This document shows positions 41,515 through 53,428 of a stretch of DNA of 64,000 nucleotides, one piece after another. The stretch is from contig NC_079881.1 in the NCBI RefSeq assembly GCF_029227915.1, positions 30,109,501 through 30,173,500 of the forward strand. Reading direction: 5' to 3'. The translations under genes and the position numbers were made by a program. The number at the start of each line of letters is the position of its first letter. The stretch's first letter is position 1. The notes below the pieces were generated by a model. It was not told the DNA's origin. It was given only the letters and a program-made list of their open reading frames with translations, and searched no databases. Source of the DNA: Hydractinia symbiolongicarpus. Its lineage: Eukaryota > Cnidaria > Hydrozoa > Anthoathecata > Hydractiniidae.

Positions 41515-44450
41515 TTTCATTTTTGATGAGACGCTGAATAAAAGAAGTTTAATCGCCGGCAAACGAAAACCTGCGATTTCCCGTAAATCCCGGACTCGGC
41601 CCGTATAGTCAAAAGCATACAAAGAAAGTACCCAGGGTGTAAACTCATTTCCCGAACGATTTTTTAATTTATTTTTTCACCACTAAAACGCATGAGACTT
41701 GTAGTTTTTAAAAATGTTTTCATTTTTGATGAGACGCTGAATAAAAGAAGTTTAATCGCCGGCAAACGAAAACCTGCGATTTCCCGTAAATCCCGGACTC
41801 GGCCCGTATAGTCAAAAGTATACAAAGAAAGTACCCAGGGTGTAAACTCATTTCCCGAACGATTTTTTAAATTACTTTTTCACCACTAAAACGCATGAGA
41901 CTTGTAGTTTTCAAAAATGTTTTCATTTTTGATGAGACGCTGAATAAAAGAAGTTTAATCGCCGGCAAACGAAAACCTGCGATTTCCCGTAAATCCCGGA
42001 CTCGGCCCGTATAGTCAAAAGCATACAAATAAAGTACCCAGGGTGTAAACTCATTTCCCGAACGATTTTTTAATTTATTTTTTCACCACTAAAACTCATG
42101 AGACTTGTAGTTTTTAAAAATGTTTTCATTTTTGATGAGACGCTGAATGAAAGAAGTTTAATCGCCGGCAAACGAAAACCTGCGATTTCCCGTAAATCCC
42201 GGACTCGGCCCGTATAGTCAAAAGTATACAAAGAAAGTACCCGGGGTGTAAACCCATTTCCCGAACGATTTTTTAAATTATTATTTCACCACTAAAGCCC
42301 ATGAGACTTGTAGTTTTTAAAAATGTTTTCATTTTTGATGAGACGCTTAATAAAAGAGTTTAATCGCCGGCAAACGAAATCCCGCGATTTCCCGTAAATC
42401 CCGGGCTTGGCCCGTATAGTCAAAAGCATACAAAGAAAGTACCCAGGGTTTAAACTCATTTCCCGAACGATTTTTTAATTTATTTTTTCACCACTAAAAC
42501 GCATGAGACTTGTAGTTTTTAAAAATGTTTTCATTTTTGATGAGACGCTGAATAAAAGAAGTTTAATCGCCGGCAAACGAAAACCTGCGATTTCCCGTAA
42601 ATCCCGGACTCGGCCCGTATAGTCAAAAGTATACAAAGAAAGTACCCAGGGTGTAAACTCATTTCCCGAACGATTTTTTAAATTACTTTTTCACCACTAA
42701 AACGCATGAGACTTGTAGTTTTCAAAAATGTTTTCATTTTTGATGAGACGCTGAATAAAAGAAGTTTAATCGCCGGCAAACGAAAACCTGCGATTTCCCG
42801 TAAATCCCGGACTCGGCCCGTATAGTCAAAAGCATACAAAGAAAGTACCCAGGGTGTAAACTCATTTCCCGAACGATTTTTTAATTTATTTTTTCACCAC
42901 TAAAACGCATGAGACTTGTAGTTTTTAAAAATGTTTTCATTTTTGATGAGACGCTGAATAAAAGAAGTTTAATCGCCGGCAAACGAAAACCTGCGATTTC
43001 CCGTAAATCCCGGACTCGGCCCGTATAGTCAAAAGCATACAAAGAAAGTACCCAGGGTGTAAACTCATTTCCCGAACGATTTTTTAATTTATTTTTTCAC
43101 CACTAAAACGCATGAGACTTGTAGTTTTTAAAAATGTTTTCATTTTTGATGAGACGCTGAATAAAAGAAGTTTAATCGCCGGCAAACGAAAACCTGCGAT
43201 TTCCCGTAAATCCCGGACTCGGCCCGTATAGTCAAAAGTATACAAAGAAAGTACCCAGGGTGTAAACTCATTTCCCGAACGATTTTTTAAATTACTTTTT
43301 CACCACTAAAACGCATGAGACTTGTAGTTTTCAAAAATGTTTTCATTTTTGATGAGACGCTGAATAAAAGAAGTTTAATCGCCGGCAAACGAAAACCTGC
43401 GATTTCCCGTAAATCCCGGACTCGGCCCGTATAGTCAAAAGCATACAAATAAAGTACCCAGGGTGTAAACTCATTTCCCGAACGATTTTTTAATTTATTT
43501 TTTCACCACTAAAACTCATGAGACTTGTAGTTTTTAAAAATGTTTTCATTTTTGATGAGACGCTGAATGAAAGAAGTTTAATCGCCGGCAAACGAAAACC
43601 TGCGATTTCCCGTAAATCCCGGACTCGGCCCGTATAGTCAAAAGTATACAAAGAAAGTACCCGGGGTGTAAACCCATTTCCCGAACGATTTTTTAAATTA
43701 TTATTTCACCACTAAAGCCCATGAGACTTGTAGTTTTTAAAAATGTTTTCATTTTTGATGAGACGCTTAATAAAAGAGTTTAATCGCCGGCAAACGAAAT
43801 CCCGCGATTTCCCGTAAATCCCGGGCTTGGCCCGTATAGTCAAAAGCATACAAAGAAAGTACCCAGGGTTTAAACTCATTTCCCGAACGATTTTTTAATT
43901 TATTTTTTCACCACTAAAACGCATGAGACTTGTAGTTTTTAAAAATGTTTTCATTTTTGATGAGACGCTGAATAAAAGAAGTTTAATCGCCGGCAAACGA
44001 AAACCTGCGATTTCCCGTAAATCCCGGACTCGGCCCGTATAGTCAAAAGTATACAAAGAAAGTACCCAGGGTGTAAACTCATTTCCCGAACGATTTTTTA
44101 AATTACTTTTTCACCACTAAAACGCATGAGACTTGTAGTTTTCAAAAATGTTTTCATTTTTGATGAGACGCTGAATAAAAGAAGTTTAATCGCCGGCAAA
44201 CGAAAACCTGCGATTTCCCGTAAATCCCGGACTCGGCCCGTATAGTCAAAAGCATACAAAGAAAGTACCCAGGGTGTAAACTCATTTCCCGAACGATTTT
44301 TTAATTTATTTTTTCACCACTAAAACGCATGAGACTTGTAGTTTTTAAAAATGTTTTCATTTTTGATGAGACGCTGAATAAAAGAAGTTTAATCGCCGGC
44401 AAACGAAAACCTGCGATTTCCCGTAAATCCCGGACTCGGCCCGTATAGTC
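41515..44450. repeat. 7-unit higher-order repeat (1420 bp, 2 copies)
   Basis: Three private markers recur at exactly 1420 bp: GCATACAAATAAAG at 42021 and 43441, AAAAGAGTTTAATCGCC (one base short) near 42355 and 43775, and GGTTTAAACTC at 42447 and 43867. Seven units minus one base give 1420. Homology starts near 41515 and ends near 44450, where GCATAC gives way to GTATAC. Confidence 0.88.
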
Positions 44451-46780
44451 AAAAGTATACAAAGAAAGTACCCAGTGTGTAAACTCATTTCCCGAACGAT
44501 TTTTTAAATTACTTTTTCACCACTAAAACGCATGAGACTTGTAGTTTTTAAAAATGTTTTCATTTTTGATGAGACGCTGAATAAAAGAAGTTTAATCGCC
44601 GGCAAACGAAAACCTGCGATTTCCCGTAAATCCCAGACTCGGCCCGTATAGTCAAAAGTATACAAAGAAAGTACCCTGGGTGTAAACCCATTTCCCGAAC
44701 GATTTTTTAAATTATTATTTCACCACTAAAGCCCATGAGACTTGTAGTTTTTAAAAATGTTTTCATTTTTGATGAGACGCTTAATAAAAGAGTTTAATCG
44801 CCGGCAAACGAAATCCCGCGATTTCCCGTAAATCCCGGGCTTGGCCCGTATAGTCGAATGTATACAAAGAAAGTACCCAGGAAGTAAACTCATTTTCCGA
44901 ACGATTTTTTAAATTTTTTTTTCACCACTAAAACGCATGAGACTTGTAGTTTTCAAAAATGTTTTCATTTTTGATGAGACGCTTAATGAAAGAGGTTTAA
45001 TCGCCGGCAAACGAAAACCCGCGATTTCCCGTAAATCCCGGTCTCGGCCCGTATAGTCAAAAGTATACAAAGATAGTACCCAGGGAGTAAACTCATTTCC
45101 CGAACGATTTTTTAATTTATTTTTTCACCACTAAAACGCATGAGACTTGTAGTTTTAAAAATGTTTTCATTTTTGATGAGACGCTGAATAAAAGAAGTTT
45201 AATCGCCGGCAAACGAAAACCTGCGATTTCCCGTAAATCCCTGACTCGGCCCGTATAGTCAAAAGCAGATAAAGAAAGTACCCAGGGAGTAAACTCATTT
45301 CCCGAGCGATTTTTTAAATTATTTTTTCACCACTAAAACGCATGAGACTTGTAGTTTTCAGAAATCTTTTCATTTTTGATGAGACGCTTAATGAAAGTGG
45401 TTTAATCGCCGGCAAACGAAAACCTGCGATTTCCCGTAAATCCCGGTCTCGGCCCGTATAGTCAAAAGTATACAAGGAAAGTACCCAGGGAGTAAACTCA
45501 TTTCCCGAGCGATTTTTTAAATTATTTTTTCACCACTAAAACGCATGAGACTTGTAGTTTTCAGAAATCTTTTCATTTTTGATGAGACGCTTAATGAAAG
45601 TGGTTTAATCGCCGGCAAACGAAAACCTGCGATTTCCCGTAAATCCCAGACTCGGCCCGTATAGTCAAAAGTATACAAAGAAAGAACCCAGGGTGTAAAC
45701 TCATTTCGCGAACGATTTTTTAAATTATTTTTTCACCACTACAACGCATGAGACTTGTAGTTTTTAAAAATGTTTTCATTTTTGATGAGACGCTGAATAA
45801 AAGAAGTTTAATCGCCGGCAAACGAAAATCCGCGATTTCCCGTAAATCCCGGTCTCGGCCCGTATAGTCAAAAGTATACAAGGAAAGTACCCAGTGAGTA
45901 AACTCATTTCCCTAACGAAGTTTTAAATTATTTTTTCACCACTAAAACGCATGAGACTTGTAGTTTTCAAAAATGTTTTCATTTTTGATGAGACGCTGAA
46001 TAAAAGAAGTTTAATCGCCGGCAAACGAAAACCTGCGATTTCCCGTAAATCCCGGACTCGGCCCGTATAGTCAAAAGTATACAAAGAAAGTACCCAGGGT
46101 GTAAACTCATTTCCCGAACGATTTTTTAAATTATTTTTTCACCACTAAAACGCATAAGACTTGTAGTTTTCAAAAATGTTTTCATTTTTGATGAGACGCT
46201 GAATAAAAGAAGTTTAATCGCCGGCAAACGCAAACCTGCGATTTCCCGTAAATCTCGGACTCGGCCCGTATAGTCAAAAGTATACAAAGAAAGTACCCAG
46301 GGAGTAAACTCATTTCCCAAACGATTATTTAAATTATTATTTCACCACTAAAGCCCATGAGACTTGTAGTTTTTAAAAATGTTTTCATTTTTGATGAGAC
46401 GCTGAATAAAAGAAGTTTAATCGCCGGCAAACGAAAACCCGCGATTTCCCGTAAATCCCGGACTCGGCCCGTATAGTCAAAAGTATACAAGGAAAGTACC
46501 CAGTGAGTAAACTCATTTCCCGAACGAATTTTTAAATTATTTTTTCACCACTAAAACGCATGAGACTTGTAGTTTTCAGAAATGTTTTCATTTTTGATGA
46601 GACGCTTAATGAAAGTGGTTTAATCGCCGGCAAACGAAAACCTGCGATTTCCCGTAAATCCCAGACTCGGCCCGTATAGTCAAAAGTATACAAAGAAAGA
46701 ACCCAGGGTGTAAACTCATTTCGCGAACGATTTTTTAAATTATTTTTTCACCACTACAACGCATGAGACTTGTAGTTTTT
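44451..46780. repeat. Duplicated satellite segment, left copy (about 4.26 kb offset)
   Basis: Markers match those in 48710-50620: CAGTGTG at 44473/48732, AGAGTTT at 44789/49048 and GCAGATAAAG at 45265/49524, all offset 4259. After loss of one unit in the right copy the offset is 4056 (AAAGAACCC 45681/49737). After a second loss it is about 3853 (CAGAAATG near 46576/50429). Confidence 0.78.
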
Positions 46781-48500
46781 AAAAATGTTTTCATTTTTGA
46801 TGAGACGCTGAATAAAAGAAGTTTAATCGCCGGCAAACGAAAGCCTGCGATTTCCCGTAAATCCCGGACTCGGCCCGTATAGTCAAAAGTATACAAAGAA
46901 AGTACCCAGTGTGTAAACTCATTTCCCGAACGATTTTTTAAATTACTTTTTCACCACTAAAACGCATGAGACTTGTAGTTTTCAAAAATGTTTTCATTTT
47001 TGATGAGACGCTGAATAAAAGAAGTTTAATCGCCGGCAAACGAAAACCTGCGATTTCCCGTAAATCCCGGACTCGGCCCGTATAGTCAAAAGTATACAAA
47101 GGAAGTACCCGGGGTGTAAACCCATTTCCCGAACGATTTTTTAAATTATTATTTCACCACTAAAGCCCATGAGACTTGTAGTTTTTAAAAATGTTTTCAT
47201 TTTTGATGAGACGCTTAATAAAAAAGTTTAATCGCCGGCAAACGAAATCCCGCTATTTCCCGTAAATCCCGGGCTTGGCCCGTATAGTCAAAAGCATACA
47301 AAGAAAGTACCCAGGGTGTAAACTCATTTCCCGAACGATTTTTTAATTTATTTTTTCACCACTAAAACGCATGAGACTTGTAGTTTTTAAAAATGTTTTC
47401 ATTTTTGATGAGACGCTGAATAAAAGAATTTTAATCGCCGGCAAACGAAAACCTGCGATTTCCCGTAAATCCCGGACTCGGCCCGTATAGTCAAAAGTAT
47501 ACAAAGAAAGTACCCAGGGTGTAAACTCATTTCCCGAACGATTTTTTAAATTACTCTTTCACCACTAAAACGCATGAGACTTGTAGTTTTCAAAAATGTT
47601 TTCATTTTTGATGAGACGCTGAATAAAAGAAGTTTAATCGCCGGCAAACGAAAACCCGCGATTTCCCGTAAATCCCGGACTCGGCCCGTATAGTCAAAAG
47701 TATACAAAGAAAGTACCCAGTGTGTAAACTCATTTCCCGAACGATTTTTTAAATTACTTTTTCACCACTAAAACGCATGAGACTTGTAGTTTTCAAAAAT
47801 GTTTTCATTTTTGATGAGACGCTGAATAAAAGAAGTTTAATCGCCGGCAAACGAAAACCTGCGATTTCCCGTAAATCCCGGACTCGGCCCGTATAGTCAA
47901 AAGTATACAAAGGAAGTACCCGGGGTGTAAACCCATTTCCCGAACGATTTTTTAAATTATTATTTCACCACTAAAGCCCATGAGACTTGTAGTTTTTAAA
48001 AATGTTTTCATTTTTGATGAGACGCTTAATAAAAAAGTTTAATCGCCGGCAAACGAAATCCCGCTATTTCCCGTAAATCCCGGGCTTGGCCCGTATAGTC
48101 AAAAGCATACAAAGAAAGTACCCAGGGTGTAAACTCATTTCCCGAACGATTTTTTAATTTATTTTTTCACCACTAAAACGCATGAGACTTGTAGTTTTTA
48201 AAAATGTTTTCATTTTTGATGAGACGCTGAATAAAAGAAGTTTAATCGCCGGCAAACGAAAACCTGCGATTTCCCGTAAATCCCGGACTCGGCCCGTATA
48301 GTCAAAAGTATACAAAGAAAGTACCCAGGGTGTAAACTCATTTCCCGAACGATTTTTTAAATTACTCTTTCACCACTAAAACGCATGAGACTTGTAGTTT
48401 TCAAAAATGTTTTCATTTTTGATGAGACGTTGAATAAAAGAAGTTTAATCGCCGGCAAACGAAAACCTGCGATTTCCCGTAAATCCCGGACTCGGCCCGT
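46780..48500. repeat. 4-unit higher-order repeat (811 bp, 2 copies)
   Basis: CGCTATTTCCCG at 47251 recurs at 48062. The surrounding markers AAAGGAAGTACCCGGGG, TAAAAAAGTTTAATC and AAATTACTCTTTCACC recur with it at 811 bp, which is four units minus one base. The repeat separates the two copies of the 4.26-kb duplication. Confidence 0.85.
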
Positions 48501-51500
48501 ATAGTCAAAAGCAAACAAAGAAAGTACCCAGGGTGTAAACTCATTTCCCGAACGATTTTTTAATTTATTTTTTCACCACTAAAACGCATGAGACTTGTAG
48601 TTTTTAAAAATGTTTTCATTTTTGATGAGACGCTGAATAAAAGAAGTTTAATCGCCGGCAAACGAAAACCTGCGATTTCCCGTAAATCCCAGACTCGGCC
48701 CGTATAGTCAAAAGTATACAAAGAAAGTACCCAGTGTGTAAACTCATTTCCCGAACGATTTTTTAAATTACTTTTTTACCACTAAAACGCATGAGACTTG
48801 TAGTTTTCAAAAATGTTTTCATTTTTGATGAGACGCTGAATAAAAGAAGTTTAATCGCCGGCAAACGAAAACCTGCGATTTTCCGTAAATCCCGGACTCG
48901 GCCCGTATAGTCAAAAGTATACAAAGAAAGTACCCGGGGTGTAAACCCATTTCCCGAACGATTTTTTAAATTATTATTTCACCACTAAAGCCCATGAGAC
49001 TTGTAGTTTTTAAAAATGTTTTCATTTTTGATGAGACGCTTAATAAAAGAGTTTAATCGCCGGCAAACGAAATCCCGCGATTTCCCGTAAATCCCGGGCT
49101 TGGCCCGTATAGTCCAATGTATACAAAGAAAGTACCCAGGAAGTAAACTCATTTCCCGAACGATTTTTTAAATTTTTTTTTCACCACTAAAACGCATGAG
49201 ACTTGTAGTTTTCAAAAATGTTTTCATTTTTGATGAGACGCTTAATGAAAGAGGTTTAATCGCCGGCAAACGAAAACCCGCGATATCCCGTAAATCCCGG
49301 TCTCGGCCCGTATAGTCAAAAGTATACAAAGATAGTACTCAGGGAGTAAACTCATTTCCCGAACGATTTTTTAATTTATTTTTTCACCACTAAAACGCAT
49401 GAGACTTGTAGTTTTAAAAATGTTTTCATTTTTGATGAGACGCTGAATAAAAGAAGTTTAATCGCCGGCAAACGAAAACCTGCGATTTCCCGTAAATCCC
49501 GGACTCGGCCCGTATAGTCAAAAGCAGATAAAGAAAGTACCCAGGGAGTAAACTCATTTCCCGAGCGATTTTTTAAATTATTTTTTCACCACTAAAATGC
49601 ATGCGACTTGTAGTTTTCAGAAATCTTTTCATTTTTGATGAGACGCTTAATGAAAGTGGTTTAATCGCCGGCAAACGAAAACCTGCGATTTCCCGTAAAT
49701 CCCGGACTCGGCCCGTATAGTCAAAAGTATACAAAGAAAGAACCCAGGGTGTAAACTCATTTCGCGAACGATTTTTAAAATTATTTTTTCACCACTACAA
49801 CGCATGAGACTTGTAGTTTTTAAAAATGTTTTCATTTTTGATGAGACGCTGAATAAAAGAAGTTTAATCGCCGGCAAACGAAAATCCGCGATTTCCCGTA
49901 AATCCCGGTCTCGGCCCGTATAGTCAAAAGTATACAAGGAAAGTACCCAGTGAGTAAACTCATTTCCCTAACGAAGTTTTAAATTATTTTTTCACCACTA
50001 AAACGCATGAGACTTGTAGTTTTCAAAAATGTTTTCATTTTTGATGAGACGCTGAATAAAAGAAGTTTAATCGCCAGCAGACGAAAACCTGCGATTTCCC
50101 GTAAATCCCGGACTCGGCCCGTATAGTCAAAAGTATACAAAGAAAGTACCCAGGGTGTAAACTCATTTCCCGAACGATTTTTTAAATTATTTTTTCACCA
50201 CTAAAACGCATGAGACTTGTAGTTTTCAAAAATGTTTTCATTTTTGATGAGACGCTGAATAAAAGAAGTTTAATCGCCGGCAAACGAAAACCTGCGATTT
50301 CCCGTAAATCTCGGACTCGGCCCGTATAGTCAAAAGTATACAAAGAAAGTACCCAGGGAGTAAACTCATTTCCCGAACGAATTTTTAAATTATTTTTTCA
50401 CCACTAAAACGCATGAGACTTGTAGTTTTCAGAAATGTTTTCATTTTTGATGAGACGCTTAATGAAAGTGGTTTAATCGCCGGCAAACGAAAACCTGCGA
50501 TTTCCCGTAAATCCCAGACTCGGCCCGTATAGTCAAAAGTATACAAAGAAAGAACCCAGGGTGTAAACTCATTTCGCGAACGATTTTTGAAATTATTTTT
50601 TCACCACTACAACGCATGAGACTTGTAGTTTTTAAAAATGTTTTCATTTTTGATGAGACGCTGAATAAAAGAAGTTTAATCGCCGGCAAACGAAAACCTG
50701 CGATTTCCCGTAAATCCCGGTCTCGGCCCGTATAGTCAAAAGTATACAAGGAAAGTACCCAGTGAGTAAACTCATTTCCCTAACGAAATTTTAAATTATT
50801 TTTTCACCACTAAAACGCATGAGACTTGTAGTTTTCAAAAATGTTTTCATTTTTGATGAGACGCTGAAAAAAAGAAGTTTAATCGCCGGCAAACGAAAAC
50901 CTGCGATTTCCCGTAAATCTCGGACTCGGCCCGTATAGTCAAAAGTATACAAAGAAAGTACCCAGGGAGTAAACTCATTTCCCAAACGATTATTTAAATT
51001 ATTATTTCACCACTAAAGCCCATGAGACTTGTAGTTTTTAAAAATGTTTTCATTTTTGATGAGACGCTGAATAAAAGAAGTTTAATCGCCGGCAAACGAA
51101 AACCCGCGATTTCCCGTAAATCCCGGACTCGGCCCGTATAGTCAAAAGTATACAAGGAAAGTACCCAGTGAGTAAACTCATTTCCCGAACGAATTTTTAA
51201 ATTATTTTTTCACCACTAAAACGCATGAGACTTGTAGTTTTCAGAAATGTTTTCATTTTTGATGAGACGCTTAATGAAAATGGTTTAATCGCCGGCAAAC
51301 GAAAACCTGCAATTTCCCGTAAATCCCAGACTCGGCCCGTATAGTCAAAAGTATACAAAGAAAGAACCCAGGGTGTAAACTCATTTCGCGAACGATTTTT
51401 TAAATTATTTTTTCACCACTACAACGCATGAGACTTGTAGTTTTTAAAAATGTTTTCATTTTTGATGAGACGCTGAATAAAAGAAGTTTAATCGCCGGCA

Positions 51501-53428
51501 AACGAAAATCCGCGATTTCCCGCAAATCCCGGTCTCGGCCCGTATAGTCAAAAGTATACAAGGAAAGTACCCAGTGAGTAAACTCATTTCCCTAACGAAG
51601 TTTTAAATTATTTTTTTACCACTAAAACGCATGAGACTTGTAGTTTACAAAAATGTTTTCATTTTTGATGAGACGCTGAATAAAAGAAGTTTAATCGCCG
51701 GCAAACGAAAATCCGCGATTTCCCGTAAATCCCGGACTCGGCCCGTATAGTCAAAAGTATACAAGGAAAGTACCCAGTGAGTAAACTCATTTCCTTAACG
51801 AAGTTTTAAATTATTTTTTTACCACTAAAACGCATGAGACTTGTAGTTTTCAAAAATGTTTTCATTTTTGATGAGACGCTGAATAAAAGAAGTTTAATCG
51901 CCGGCAAACGAAAACCTGCGATTTCCCGTAAATCCCGGACTCGGCCCGTATAGTCAAAAGTATACAAAGAAAGTACCCAGTGAGTAAACTCATTTCCCGA
52001 ACGAATTTTTAAATTATTTTTTCACCACTAAAACGCATGAGACTTGTAGTTTTCAGAAATGTTTTCATTTTTGATGAGACGCTTAATGAAAGTGGTTTAA
52101 TCGCCGGCAAACGAAAACCCGCGATTTACCGTAAATCCCGGGTTTGGCCCGTCTAGTCAAAAGTATACAAGGAAAGTACCCAGTGAGTAAACTCATTTCC
52201 CTAACGAAGTTTTAAATTATTTTTTCACCACTAAAGCCCATGAGACTTGTAGTTTTTAAAAATGTTTTCATTTTTGATGAGACGCTGAATAAAAGAAGTT
52301 TAATCGCCGGCAAACGTAAACCCGCGATTTTCCGTAAATCCCGGACTCGGCCCGTATAGTTAAAAGTATACAAGGAAAGTACCCAGTGAGTAAACTCATT
52401 TGCCTAACGAAGTTTTAAATTATTTTTTCACCACTAAAACGCATGAGACTTGTAGTTTTCAAAAATGTTTTCATTTTTGATGAGACGCTGAATAAAAGAA
52501 GTTTATTCGCCGGCAAACGAAATCCTGCGATTTCCCGTAAATCCCGGACTCTGCCCGTATAGTCAAAAGTATACAAAGATAGTACCCAGGGAGTAAACTC
52601 ATTTCCCAAACGATTTTTTATTTTATTTTTTCACCACTAAAACGCATGAGACTTGTAGTTTTAAAAATGTTTTCATTTTTGATAAGACGCTGAATAAAAG
52701 AAGTTTAATCGCCGGCAAACGAAAACCTGCGATTTCCCGTAAATCCCGGACTCGGCCCGTATAGTCAAAAGCAGAGAAAAAAAGTACCCAGGGAGTAAAC
52801 TCATTTCCCGAGCGATTTTTTAAATTATTTTTTCACCACTAAAACGCATGAGACTTGTAGTTTTCAGAAATCTTTTCATTTTTGATGAGACGCTTAATGA
52901 AAGTGGTTTAATCGCCGGCAAACGAAAACCTGCGATTTCCCGTAAATCCCAGACTCGGCCCGTATAGTCAAAAGTATACAAAGAAAGAACCCAGGGTGTA
53001 AACTCATTTCGCGAACGATTTTTTAAATTATTTTTTCACCACTACAACGCATGAGACTTGTAGTTTTTAAAAATGTTTTCATTTTTGATGAGACGCTGAA
53101 TAAAAGAAGTTTAATCGCCGGCAAACGAAAATCCGCTATTTCCCGTAAATCCCGGTCTCGGCCCGTATAGTCAAAAGTATACAAGGAAAGTACCCAGTGA
53201 GTAAACTCATTTCCCTAACGAAGTTTTAAATTATTTTTTCACCACTAAAACGCATGAGACTTGTAGTTTTCAAAAATGTTTTCATTTTTGATGAGACGCT
53301 GAATAAAAGAAGTTTAATCGCCGGCAAACGAAAACCTGCGATTTCCCGTAAATCCCGGACTCGGCCCGTATAGTCAAAAGTATACAAAGAAAGTACCCAG
53401 GGTGTAAACTCATTTCCCGAACGATTTT
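48501..53428. repeat. Satellite with right copy of the 4.26-kb duplication and further mixed units
   Basis: 48710-50620 repeats 44451-46780 with two single-unit losses. The rest reuses the same unit types (CTCGGACTC with CCCAAACGATTATTT, CAGAAATG with AATGAAAGTGG, AAAGAACCC), for example at 50915, 50980 and 51243. A GCAGAG relative of the GCAGAT unit lies near 52772. No gene is visible. Confidence 0.75.
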
